A program made the translations under genes and the position numbers. A DNA stretch of 21,382 nucleotides from Prevotellaceae bacterium UBA1710 (GTDB taxonomy: Bacteria; Bacteroidota; Bacteroidia; Bacteroidales; Bacteroidaceae), in assembly GCA_002317355.1 (NCBI GenBank), contig DCJC01000022.1, positions 75,174 to 96,555 of the forward strand, read 5' to 3'. The notes under the pieces are model-generated. The model searched no databases. It was given only the letters and a program-made list of their open reading frames with translations, and had not been told where the DNA came from. Below are positions 12,930 through 21,382 of the stretch, piece after piece; within the stretch, counting starts at the first letter, position 1; each line of letters opens with the position of its first letter.

Positions 12930-15900
12930 ATGAAGACAAGGAAAATTTTCAGGTGTTTATTAACACTAATGCTATTCTTTGCGTTTGCAAAGAGTGGTAT
13001 TGCAGAAACTGTTACCTATCAGTTTAATTCAGATGGAAAATTGGAGGTAACTGCTGGCACAGTACCTCCTAGTGTGTCAGTTACTAGTAGTGGTTTTGCA
13101 AAATATGCTCCAGTAGGAATTTTTGCAGACTACTATGTAGAAAAGGGGAACAAAGGAGAGATAATCTTTGATGGTTTTAAACAAAGCATTAAAGACATTA
13201 AGATTGTAATTAAAAAGTATGGCATTACTAAAGGTGTCTTTGGATACAATGAGAAAGTAGAGGCCAAATGGCTTGATACTTATGGTTTAACAGAAGAAGA
13301 AATTACAGTCTATCATAATAACGGTGATTGGGATAAACTTGAAAATCTGACATCTTTGTATATAGATGCAAAATCTTATAGTTCAGTCGGTATTCATATT
13401 AAGTCTATAACAATTAATTATACTCGTCCTAATATTGAGAAGAAATCAGAATTACCTTCTTTCATGACTGTTGGCGAGACATTGGAGTTGACAAATTATC
13501 TTCAGATTGATTATGATGGTGCGAAATATGGTATAAGTGATTATGTTAATAGTGGTAATCGCTATTCTGTACGATACACCTCAAGTAATTCTGAAGTTCT
13601 AAAAGTTGATTCAAAGGGAAAAGTTGAGGCTCTTTCTGATGGAGATGCAAAAATTATTGTTTCAGTAATTGATAATAACAATAATAAGGCTGAGGTTTCT
13701 AAGTATGAGGTATCTTTAGATGTTATTCGTTTTTCTGCTAAGGGAAATTTGCTGACATATTGCTGCCATAGTAGTTTGAAAGAAGACTCTCGTTATGGAA
13801 ACGACCATGATTTAAACTCAATTAAAGTTAATCAACTTACTGAAAAAGGTGACCATTATACTTTCTCAACTAATAGGGAGGCAAATGGCGGATTTTTTAA
13901 GATAGGAACCTTACGTTCTACAACATCTAAAAGATATAGAGTTGGATTCCAGAATGTTAGAATGGCATCTGCACTTCCGTTTACGAAAGTCAATACTAGT
14001 TATCAGTTCAAGATTGATGTTAGTGCAGACAGAAATATAAATCATGGTGCAGAGATTATTGCTTCTCAATCAGGAACTATTGATAGCTATATTAACTCTA
14101 CATCGGAATTGAATACTTCTATTAATTCAACATATAGTACAAATGGTATATGTAGAGTAACATCTTCAAGCAAAACAACTTCTGATGCGAAGCAAAAATC
14201 GTTTGTAATAGACAATAGTGATAATTCTGGTGCAAAAGATTTTTATATTGCCGTTATGTCTTTCACAAGGCATCTTGCGGACAACGAAAATCCACGACAA
14301 ACTGCCAACTTCTGGTATAAGCATCTGGCAACATCCGTTGAATACTACACTTATGTGAAGTATAACAAGAATGATGGAAGTAATACTGTATCATCAGAAA
14401 CAACATTGACATCTACTGATGAAAAAACAGAGGTCGCACTTCCAAAGTGTTTGTTCTCTACTGACCGTTCGGATAAAGTATTCATAGGATGGAATACACA
14501 GTCAGATGGTAAGGGCGAATTTTTTAAGAGTACAATTACTCCTTATAATCCTGCTACAGGTGGTGGTCGTGGACATATTACCTTATACGCTATATGGTAC
14601 GATAAGTCAACGAGTAAGGTGAAATTTAACTATACACAGACAATCGAAAAGAAAACAGTAGAAGTTGGAGATTATGAATACTATTCATCAAAATACAACC
14701 ATTTGAATAATGTAGAAAGTAATAATAGCAGATACACAACTCCTGTAGCAGGACCAGAAAAAGAAGGTTATATCTTTGATGGCTGGGTTGATAAAGAGCA
14801 AAATGGTGAAATTGTCTATTTTGGCGATGGAAAAGCTCGCGAGGGAAACTATTGGGTAAAGAATGCCGATGGTGAACTTGTATGGAAAAGCACCCAATCA
14901 GAAGTGAATCTCTATCCTCAGTGGATTAAGGATGCTACATTTGCAAGTGTGAATATTATCCGTGACAACAACTACGAGGGTACCAATGTTAATCATAGGT
15001 ATGTTGGTGTAGCTATGGCTGGTATGACAAGTGTTGTTGGTTTCCATGGTAAAGGTTATATCACAATTGATGGTGAGAACTATCTTTCAACAAAGGAAAA
15101 TGGAGGTGAAGACCAGATTCTTTCTGTGAAATTGGAAGAAGCTCCTATTTGGAATTTCGAGGAAGATGATCGTGGATATATCATCTCTACAGAGGTGGAA
15201 GATGCACAGGGTAATACCAAGACTCTGTACTTAGGTATGAAACTGCTTAACTCTAATGATCCAAGTCAGGGTTACAAAAAGAATGGATTGGGTATTCAGA
15301 CCGTAATACCTGAAATGAGATTCACTATATATAATGAGAAAGGATGGATCTGCTATGGTGAAAACGAGAAGATCTATAACCATATCTTATATATGAAGGA
15401 CGAAACCAAGGCTTGGGAGTATGAGGATACAGGTGATAATGAGCAGTATAAGCCTATTCGTATTTTGGCATACGGTGCAGGTGTAGGTTATGGTAATCTG
15501 AATAGTACTAAGGTTGTGGATGCTATCAAGAAAGAGTTGACAAATCCTAAATATGCATATAATGTTGGTACAACTCCATCTATTGATGATCCAGACCTCT
15601 GTAAGGGTGTGCTCTATGTAGATATGGGTGGTGCAGCCAATATTATTGAAGAAAATTCATCTGATCTGGCCAACTTCAAGAGTCTGACATCTGCCAACTG
15701 CTTGTTCTTCGTTCCAAGCAACTACAAAAATAACCTTGGCAACAATGTAGTTGGTTTTGATGGAGTTGGCTATAAGTCTCTATCTGATCTTGTCATTAAG
15801 GATAAGATGCCGTTCTCTTCTCCTTATACATTCCACTTAGGAAATTATACAGCTTCTTATACTCGTGAGAATGCGAATAAATGGAGCAGTCTGTTCTTGC

Positions 15901-16577
15901 CTTTCCAGGTTAAGGCAAATGATAACATCAAGTTCTATGAGCTGTATGGTTCTGATGAAGTTCGACTTGCTTATCAGTCAATAGGTGAAAATGCAGTTCC
16001 TGCAAATAAACCTATTGCATGTTTTGGTTCTGGAACCTTCACTTTAACCAATACTAATGTTGAAGTTATGAAGGATCCTGTAGATCTTTCAAAAGGTCCT
16101 TATAGTGAGGAGTTGTTTGCTTTCACAAGTGAGGATATCCGTGAGTTTGCAGAAAACTTCGGTTCGGCAAAACCAGAAGCAGGATCAGAAGATTGTGAGG
16201 CTTGGCAGCTTGTAGGTACTCGCTTTGCAAGATATATATATGGCACTGAAAATGCAGGAGCTATGCCAGCAGGAAGTAATGTAGAGAAAAGAAATGTTTA
16301 CTATTTCTCTGGTGGCAACTTCACATACGTAAATCCTAAGGGTAGAGTATTATTTGCTCCATTCCGTGCATACTATCAGTTAGGAGCCAACTCTTCTATC
16401 AAGACATTCAGTATTATTGCTTTTGATGAAAACGATGGTGCAACAGATATTACGGACGTTATGACAGGTAATGATTCTGAAGGTGATGGTAAGATCTATG
16501 ACCTGATGGGTCGCAGAGTAAAGATGCCTCTCAAGGGTCATGTATATGTTGTCAATGGCAAGAAGAAGTTATATTAA
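12930..16577 (+). CDS. Large secreted protein with Ig-like and InlB-type repeats
   Basis: The 1215-residue protein has a signal peptide (1-25, cleavage A-E after S-G-I-A). Regions in order: an N-terminal domain (about 26-170) starting V-T-Y-Q-F-N; a Big_2-like Ig domain (about 171-272, with Y-T-S-S-N-S-E-V-L-K-V-D-S-K-G-K-V); a middle domain of unknown fold; about two InlB B-type (Listeria-Bacteroides) repeats (about 472-555 with F-I-G-W-N and L-Y-A-I-W; about 563-667 with F-D-G-W and L-Y-P-Q-W); a module starting I-R-D-N-N-Y-E-G (about 674); a C-terminal module (about 960-1180); and the tail I-Y-D-L-M-G-R-R-V...V-Y-V-V-N-G-K-K (1188-1215), which resembles Bacteroidetes secretion tails of the type IX kind. 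It is probably cell-surface or secreted; binding partner unknown. It is paralogous to the next large gene. Confidence 0.9.
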   Translation: MKTRKIFRCLLTLMLFFAFAKSGIAETVTYQFNSDGKLEVTAGTVPPSVSVTSSGFAKYAPVGIFADYYVEKGNKGEIIFDGFKQSIKDIKIVIKKYGITKGVFGYNEKVEAKWLDTYGLTEEEITVYHNNGDWDKLENLTSLYIDAKSYSSVGIHIKSITINYTRPNIEKKSELPSFMTVGETLELTNYLQIDYDGAKYGISDYVNSGNRYSVRYTSSNSEVLKVDSKGKVEALSDGDAKIIVSVIDNNNNKAEVSKYEVSLDVIRFSAKGNLLTYCCHSSLKEDSRYGNDHDLNSIKVNQLTEKGDHYTFSTNREANGGFFKIGTLRSTTSKRYRVGFQNVRMASALPFTKVNTSYQFKIDVSADRNINHGAEIIASQSGTIDSYINSTSELNTSINSTYSTNGICRVTSSSKTTSDAKQKSFVIDNSDNSGAKDFYIAVMSFTRHLADNENPRQTANFWYKHLATSVEYYTYVKYNKNDGSNTVSSETTLTSTDEKTEVALPKCLFSTDRSDKVFIGWNTQSDGKGEFFKSTITPYNPATGGGRGHITLYAIWYDKSTSKVKFNYTQTIEKKTVEVGDYEYYSSKYNHLNNVESNNSRYTTPVAGPEKEGYIFDGWVDKEQNGEIVYFGDGKAREGNYWVKNADGELVWKSTQSEVNLYPQWIKDATFASVNIIRDNNYEGTNVNHRYVGVAMAGMTSVVGFHGKGYITIDGENYLSTKENGGEDQILSVKLEEAPIWNFEEDDRGYIISTEVEDAQGNTKTLYLGMKLLNSNDPSQGYKKNGLGIQTVIPEMRFTIYNEKGWICYGENEKIYNHILYMKDETKAWEYEDTGDNEQYKPIRILAYGAGVGYGNLNSTKVVDAIKKELTNPKYAYNVGTTPSIDDPDLCKGVLYVDMGGAANIIEENSSDLANFKSLTSANCLFFVPSNYKNNLGNNVVGFDGVGYKSLSDLVIKDKMPFSSPYTFHLGNYTASYTRENANKWSSLFLPFQVKANDNIKFYELYGSDEVRLAYQSIGENAVPANKPIACFGSGTFTLTNTNVEVMKDPVDLSKGPYSEELFAFTSEDIREFAENFGSAKPEAGSEDCEAWQLVGTRFARYIYGTENAGAMPAGSNVEKRNVYYFSGGNFTYVNPKGRVLFAPFRAYYQLGANSSIKTFSIIAFDENDGATDITDVMTGNDSEGDGKIYDLMGRRVKMPLKGHVYVVNGKKKLY

Positions 16578-16599
16578 TCAGCTATTTTAGTGTATAAAA

Positions 16600-16788
16600 A
16601 TGAAAATGTATAATAAAAGATTATATTTTGCTCCTATTGCTGAAATCGTCGTTGTAGATAATAGTGATGATGTATTAGGAGGTGATTTCCAGATACAGTC
16701 ATTTAAGCAAGGTGGCGAAGATGATGAGGCAGCTGCTAAACCAGCTACGCCATTAGACTTCCAAAGTGAAATCTGGGATAGGGAATAA
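16600..16788 (+). CDS. Small acidic protein of unknown function
   Basis: This 62-residue frame starts 22 bases after the large gene's stop and is followed 23 bases later by a strong terminator, so it is probably the second gene of that operon. A second in-frame ATG at 16606 is possible. The N-terminal half reads Y-F-A-P-I-A-E-I-V-V-V-D...V-L-G-G-D; the second half is acidic and Ala/Pro-rich. There is no signal peptide. I recall short Bacteroidales peptides with a comparable 'aP.ievv...' start, but no function is known to me. The Leu-Gly-Gly at residues 26-28 resembles a double-glycine cleavage site; this is only a possibility, because the preceding stretch is not a typical GG leader. Confidence 0.65.
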   Translation: MKMYNKRLYFAPIAEIVVVDNSDDVLGGDFQIQSFKQGGEDDEAAAKPATPLDFQSEIWDRE

Positions 16789-16811
16789 AACTACCTATCT
16801 GCAAATATAAT

Positions 16812-16862
16812 ACAGCGACTATCACTTCATAGCGAATGAAGTTGGTAGTCGCTGTTTCTTTG
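16812..16862 (+). terminator. Intrinsic terminator after the small acidic protein gene
   Basis: ACAGCGACTA (16812-16821) pairs with TAGTCGCTGT (16846-16855); an inner ACTTCAT-AGCGA-ATGAAGT hairpin (16824-16842) extends the stem, and TTTCTTTG follows. Confidence 0.88.
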
Positions 16863-17102
16863 TCAAAATATACAGTCTAAACCATGAAATTTGTACACTG
16901 GAAATGGCATTTTTCGCGTATAAAATGTTAAAAATCAGATTTTGGAGATATTATATGCATTTTTTTTGCATTTATTCGTAGAAAAGTTGTATATTTGCAT
17001 ATAAATATATAATATACACTTATTTTATAACATTTTTGATACTTATTTACCCCCACTTATTTCAATAAGTAATACGGTGAAAAAACAAAAAATAATAACG
17101 AT
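16863..17102 (+). promoter_or_regulatory. Promoter and leader of the second large repeat-protein gene
   Basis: TTTG (16965-16968), 21 bases, TATATTTG (16990-16997) is a full consensus promoter; the start near 17001 leaves a leader of about 100 nt with a hairpin ACTTATT-TC-AATAAGT (17055-17070). Farther upstream TTTTTCGCGTATA (16910-16922) is the exact inverse of 12771-12783 in front of the paralogous gene. The remainder of this gap shows nothing else. Confidence 0.75.
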
Positions 17103-20100
17103 ATGAGAAAAGGTAGATTTTTTAAGTATTTATTGGCTATGGCTATGGCTGTAAGTACCGCGGGTAGTGCTGTGGCGCAAGAAACCGTGAGATTCACGTT
17201 CAATTCTGCAAGTAATAATTATCAAGGCAGGGTTCTGGAGGGTGATGGAATTAATAAGGCATCAGTTTATCCAAAAGAAGCCTCTGCATACCCTGAGGGA
17301 TTTAGTTTTTATAGAGGGTCTCTATTTGGCTTAATGGGACCAGGTAAATATGTTCCAGCTAAGACGACAGGTAGAATTGTGTTTGAAGATTTCAGATATG
17401 AGGTGTCTCAAATCACATGGGATCGTCATACATACGAAGGCCTACAAGGAGAGAGAAACCTTAAAGCGCAAGCATTCTCACTTGACAAAACAAACAAATA
17501 TGAAAATACAAGCTATGTAGATGCCTGGCAGCCTAACATGAGAGAGGTTTTGGGAGAGGGCACTCTGAAAGGTTTGAGTGAAATTGTCATGGACATGACA
17601 AGGGGTACTTTTGATATGTACCTTAATAATGTTATAATAAGTTATTATAAGCCTGTAATCCGTGTTCGCTTTGCCAATGGAAATAAGGGTTATGACGTAT
17701 CAATTGGTGAAACCAATTGTAATATTGAGGCATATATCTCAGAACATCCAGGTGCTTTTAATATAGGTCAGAATGGTGTACAGTTTGAATATACATCTTC
17801 TAATACTGCAATCGCAGAAATTGATGCATCTGGTCATATTACTCCTAGGGCAGAGGGTAATACCACTATTACTGCAACCTTGATTCAGATGAAAAATGGG
17901 GAGAGATGTGATATTGCCAGCTATGAGTATCCACTTCATGTATTTGTGCAGGGTGAGGGTTTGACATGGTCAAGATATGATGCAAAATTCATGAATTCTA
18001 CATCAAATTCCAATAGTTATACATTAGGGTGGAATGGTAATAATCATGTTGAAGGTATAGATTGGAATGTTAATGATATGTTAAAATCCCAGACCACAAT
18101 CTGGGAGAATGAGTCGCGAACACAATCTGAAGGCCAATATAAGCAGATTGCAGGTTTTACAGCACCTGTTCCTAATACCAATAGTTGGCGTTTTGCTGTT
18201 CAGAAATTATCTTGTGAAATTATGGTGCCAAAATATACAAGGGTATCTTCAACCTTGAAGTTTGGTGCTAATGTTTCTCTTGGTAGTGAGAGTAAAAGTG
18301 ATGTTATTTATGGATATGAGTTAGTGGACTTAGGGGTGAAGACTGATGCTCAAAATCCAGATTGGAATGCAACCCAGCAGGCTGATGAACGTATTAGGAA
18401 TATTGTATGGGATACAGAGAGTAGTGATGAGAAAAAGTCTTCTGTAGGAAGTTATAGAACTGATGGTACTAATGGCATCACATATCTGCGTAATGGTGCT
18501 CACGAATATAGAAAGCATAATATTCTTACCATATTTAATAATGGTGAGGGATATGTTGGAGACCATTATTCTGCAGGACAGTTCTGGAGTTATGATAACT
18601 CTACAAGTGCGGATCCATACAATGAGAAACGTTATTTTGCAGTAATGACTTTCTTGCAGAATCAGTTTAACTATTCTGCAACAGCTTCGTTCGGCTATCA
18701 AGATATTCCTACTTATGAGTATTTTGCCAAGATTACTTATAATCCTAATGGTGGTAAAATTACATCAGGAAGTGCAACACAGGATTTGTATGCAACTGGT
18801 CATAATGGTTCTTCACCACTTGTTGCACCAACAGTAACTAATGGTAGTAAGACATTCCTCGGTTGGAGTACTAAGCCTGAGGCTACAACTGTGGATTATA
18901 GGAATGGTGATGCCTTCAATCCATATGACAATGTAAATGGTGGTGGTATGGGTAATGTGACTCTCTATGCCGTATGGATGGAGATAAGGCTCGATTTTGA
19001 TCGTCAAGGTGGTGTAGGTGGCGATGAAATGGTTATTGCAACAAAGGGAAAGACACTTCCTGCCATACAGGTTCCTACCAAGACAGGTTATACCTTTGAA
19101 GGTTATTATGATAATCTGAATGGTTCTGGCACCCAGTATTATGATGCAAGTGGTAAAGGCAAACTGACGGCATCTCAAACAAATGCTTTCAATTTCACCC
19201 AAAAGACACTTTATGCAAAGTGGACAGCCAAAACAATGACTGTTACATTTAACAAGCAGGGTGGTTCTAACGGAGCAAGTTCTGTAACTGCAACCTTTGG
19301 TGCGGATATGCCTACTAGGAATGTTTCTGCTCCTAGCAGATCAGGCTATACATTCAAAGGCTATTATTATGCCCCTAATGGTGAAGGAAAGCAGTATTAT
19401 ACAGATAAGATGCAAAGTGCCAATAAGTGGGATAAAGACGTTGCATCTACTCTTTATGCTTATTGGGAAGCAAATACTTATACAGTTACTCTTGATTATA
19501 ATGGAGGTAAAGGTACTAATGAGTCAACTTCTGCAATCGTTACCGCTACTTATGGTCAGGCAATGCCAGGTGTAGATAACAATAACAAAGAATTGGAGCT
19601 TCCAACACGAAAAGGTTATGACTTTGCTGGTTATTATGAAGACCGAACATTAGCATTTGATATTATATATTATAATAAAGACCTCTCAAGTGCAAGGAAT
19701 TGGGATCAGACAGGAAATCAAACTCTGAAAGCGCATTGGACTGATAAGGTTTATACGGTTGTTTATCACTCAAACGACTCAAGGAATCTTATTGATAGAA
19801 CTCAGACTTTTAAAAGAGGTGATAATAGAATAACTGTTAAGTCTGAAAGCTTTACTAATGCGGAGAAGAAATTTTTAGGTTGGAGTTACACTCCTACAGG
19901 AAATAAAATCTCAGAAATATATTTGCGATGGGATAATGAACATATAGATGAGTATAATGCAGAACTGCATTTGTATGCTATTTGGGAAGGTGGTAGCTCA
20001 TTCATTGTTACCTTAGACCCTAATGGTGGTACTGGTGGAACAACCTCTGTATCTGCAACTGTTGGTCAGGCAATGCCTACTGCAACAGCTCCTACAAGAA

Positions 20101-21382
20101 TGGGTTATAATTTTACTGGATACTATCTTCGTAAGGTGACTACTAATGGTGAACTTTCTGAGGTTCAGTATTATAGTGCAGATATGCAAAGTGTAAAGAA
20201 TTGGGATGTATCGTCTAATGCTGTACTCTTTGCTCATTGGGAGCCAAAGAAGTATTATGTTGTTCTAAGTTATGCTGGGTCAGATGGAAGTACGTCCTCT
20301 GTTGGTGTATATGCATCTTACGGCGAGCCAATGCCTGATAAGTCTAATAAAAATGCCGTTTTAGTGGCTCCTTACAAGAAGGGCTACACTTTTGATGGCT
20401 TCTACTTCCGTGAGGGAAACAATGCAGACGGTCAGTTTGAGAAGAAGTATTACAATAGTGATATGACAAGTGCAAATAACTGGGATCGTGATATAGAAGT
20501 CCCAAGCGGTCAATATATCTGGCTTTACCCTCGCTTTGTAGCTAATACCACCATAATCACATTCGACCGTAATGGTGCACCAGAAAAGTCTGATGGGGGA
20601 GGTGATAATGGTACAAGTAATGTAGTGGCTACTTATGGTCAGCAGATGCCTCAGATGATACCTCCTTCAAGAGAAGGCTATGAGTTTATGGGATATTTCG
20701 ATGCTAAGACTGGTGGTAAGCATTATTACTATACAGGAGTAAACTGGGATAAGGATGTGGCAGAGGCAACCTTGTATGCTCATTGGCAGGCAAAGACTGT
20801 TAAGGTGATATTCAATTACACAGATCCTTCAAAGAATCTCATAGCTCCAGCTAAGGAGGTTTTAGGTTATACCGCAGGTACCGCTAATCATAAGTCTTTG
20901 AGTGGTACGGGTGTCACAGCTCCTTCGTACGAAGACTATCTCTTTGATGGCTGGTATGAGCAGGATGGAAAGAATAAGACATACGATTCTGAAGGAAATG
21001 CAGTTGAAGGTAAGTATTGGGTAAAGAATAGCAATGGTGACCTTGTATGGCAGAGTAGTAATGATGTAAATCTTTACCCTCAGTGGATAAAGGATGCTAC
21101 TACAGTAGAAATTGCAGAGATTCGCCTCAATAACTATGAAGGTGATGCTACTCATAACTATGTAGGAGTTTCTGTTAGTGGTATGACTACAATCAGTAAC
21201 TTCAGAGGTAAGGGCTATATTACGGTTGATGGTGTTAATTTCCTAACTTGGCATAAGAATGGTAATCAAGATAATCTTTTGTCTGCTCCTTTGGAAGAGG
21301 CTCCAGTATGGAATATTGATGCTGTTGATGGATCTCCAAACAAGGTTTTGATCTATACTGATACTCCTGAGGGTAGAAAATA
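17103..21382 (+). CDS. Large secreted protein with nine tandem InlB-type repeats (3' end outside window)
   Basis: The frame is open from the ATG at 17103 to the window end (1426 codons, incomplete). A signal peptide (1-25, cleavage A-V-A/Q) precedes an N-terminal domain (26-183), a Big_2-like Ig domain (about 184-283, Y-T-S-S-N-T-A-I-A-E-I-D-A-S-G) and a middle domain (to about 540). Nine InlB B-type (Listeria-Bacteroides) repeats follow from 18723 to 21089, starting at 18723, 18981, 19227, 19470, 19743, 19989, 20244, 20541 and 20790, each 81-100 residues with an F-x-G-W/Y core and mostly a final L-Y-A-x-W. After the ninth comes the module I-R-L-N-N-Y-E-G, also present in the upstream paralog. 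It is likely a surface or secreted adhesin-like protein; the C-terminal tail is expected beyond the window. Confidence 0.88.
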   Translation, partial: MRKGRFFKYLLAMAMAVSTAGSAVAQETVRFTFNSASNNYQGRVLEGDGINKASVYPKEASAYPEGFSFYRGSLFGLMGPGKYVPAKTTGRIVFEDFRYEVSQITWDRHTYEGLQGERNLKAQAFSLDKTNKYENTSYVDAWQPNMREVLGEGTLKGLSEIVMDMTRGTFDMYLNNVIISYYKPVIRVRFANGNKGYDVSIGETNCNIEAYISEHPGAFNIGQNGVQFEYTSSNTAIAEIDASGHITPRAEGNTTITATLIQMKNGERCDIASYEYPLHVFVQGEGLTWSRYDAKFMNSTSNSNSYTLGWNGNNHVEGIDWNVNDMLKSQTTIWENESRTQSEGQYKQIAGFTAPVPNTNSWRFAVQKLSCEIMVPKYTRVSSTLKFGANVSLGSESKSDVIYGYELVDLGVKTDAQNPDWNATQQADERIRNIVWDTESSDEKKSSVGSYRTDGTNGITYLRNGAHEYRKHNILTIFNNGEGYVGDHYSAGQFWSYDNSTSADPYNEKRYFAVMTFLQNQFNYSATASFGYQDIPTYEYFAKITYNPNGGKITSGSATQDLYATGHNGSSPLVAPTVTNGSKTFLGWSTKPEATTVDYRNGDAFNPYDNVNGGGMGNVTLYAVWMEIRLDFDRQGGVGGDEMVIATKGKTLPAIQVPTKTGYTFEGYYDNLNGSGTQYYDASGKGKLTASQTNAFNFTQKTLYAKWTAKTMTVTFNKQGGSNGASSVTATFGADMPTRNVSAPSRSGYTFKGYYYAPNGEGKQYYTDKMQSANKWDKDVASTLYAYWEANTYTVTLDYNGGKGTNESTSAIVTATYGQAMPGVDNNNKELELPTRKGYDFAGYYEDRTLAFDIIYYNKDLSSARNWDQTGNQTLKAHWTDKVYTVVYHSNDSRNLIDRTQTFKRGDNRITVKSESFTNAEKKFLGWSYTPTGNKISEIYLRWDNEHIDEYNAELHLYAIWEGGSSFIVTLDPNGGTGGTTSVSATVGQAMPTATAPTRMGYNFTGYYLRKVTTNGELSEVQYYSADMQSVKNWDVSSNAVLFAHWEPKKYYVVLSYAGSDGSTSSVGVYASYGEPMPDKSNKNAVLVAPYKKGYTFDGFYFREGNNADGQFEKKYYNSDMTSANNWDRDIEVPSGQYIWLYPRFVANTTIITFDRNGAPEKSDGGGDNGTSNVVATYGQQMPQMIPPSREGYEFMGYFDAKTGGKHYYYTGVNWDKDVAEATLYAHWQAKTVKVIFNYTDPSKNLIAPAKEVLGYTAGTANHKSLSGTGVTAPSYEDYLFDGWYEQDGKNKTYDSEGNAVEGKYWVKNSNGDLVWQSSNDVNLYPQWIKDATTVEIAEIRLNNYEGDATHNYVGVSVSGMTTISNFRGKGYITVDGVNFLTWHKNGNQDNLLSAPLEEAPVWNIDAVDGSPNKVLIYTDTPEGRK
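18723..21089 (+). repeat. Nine tandem InlB/Listeria-Bacteroides repeats (coding)
   Basis: Unit lengths are 258, 246, 243, 273, 246, 255, 297, 249 and 300 bases. Core motifs in order: FLGW, FEGY, FKGY, FAGY, FLGW, FTGY, FDGF, FMGY, FDGW. Units 3, 4, 6, 7 and 8 share an extra segment of the form Y-Y-x-x-D-M-x-S-A-x-x-W-D (shortened in unit 8). Units 1, 5 and 9 differ most; unit 9 matches the last repeat of the paralog. Confidence 0.85.

Noticed and set aside
17103..21382. Frameshift or pseudogene in the second large gene
   Set aside because: The frame was followed codon by codon through the N-terminal part and checked at every repeat boundary to the window end; no stop or frame change was found.

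Overview
The window looks like chromosomal DNA from a Bacteroidales bacterium, most likely Prevotella or a close relative. The evidence is a fumarate reductase/succinate dehydrogenase pair of the Bacteroidetes kind, a fused FeoA-FeoB iron transporter, InlB-type (Listeria-Bacteroides) repeat proteins with a C-terminal 'YDLxGRRV...VYVVNGKK' tail, and many promoters of the Bacteroidetes form TTTG-N19-21-TAnnTTTG. Ribosome binding sites of the E. coli kind are not evident. Assignment to Prevotella is an inference from gene style, not a search result.

Positions 1-2286 (+ strand) hold the end of the succinate dehydrogenase/fumarate reductase flavoprotein gene, the complete iron-sulfur subunit gene, a strong terminator, and then a small partner-switching pair (a STAS anti-anti-sigma-like protein and an RsbW-like ATPase). 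Positions 2290-3200 (- strand) hold a MaoC-type hydratase gene and, upstream of it, a gene for a small secreted protein with three Cys-Cys pairs spaced seven residues apart. That transcript is divergent from the iron operon at 3319-5975 (feoAB plus a small Cys-rich membrane protein). The feoAB promoter sits so close to the start codon that the mRNA may be leaderless.

Positions 5976-10617 carry an outer-membrane barrel protein (-), a secreted M13 metallopeptidase (+) and a thioredoxin-like lipoprotein (-). They are separated by repeat-rich intergenic DNA: a nested REP-like inverted repeat, a 118-bp element with 31-bp inverted ends, and degenerate arrays with an 11-bp period. Positions 10618-11841 encode a secreted alpha/beta hydrolase. 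The 1.1-kb gap after it has no protein gene, but contains a possible three-way-junction RNA, a promoter on each strand, a promoter-terminator pair that would make a roughly 110-nt RNA, and two further 11-bp-period arrays.

Positions 12930-21382 hold two paralogous large secreted proteins with a 62-residue small protein gene between them. The first paralog (1215 aa) has about two InlB-type repeats between conserved N- and C-terminal modules. The second runs off the window and has nine tandem repeats in the same place, so the repeat block seems to have expanded (or contracted) after duplication. The most unusual material is the iron-linked Cys-rich satellite proteins, the intergenic repeat families, the candidate RNAs and this paralog pair. 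No complete new defence or mobile system was seen.
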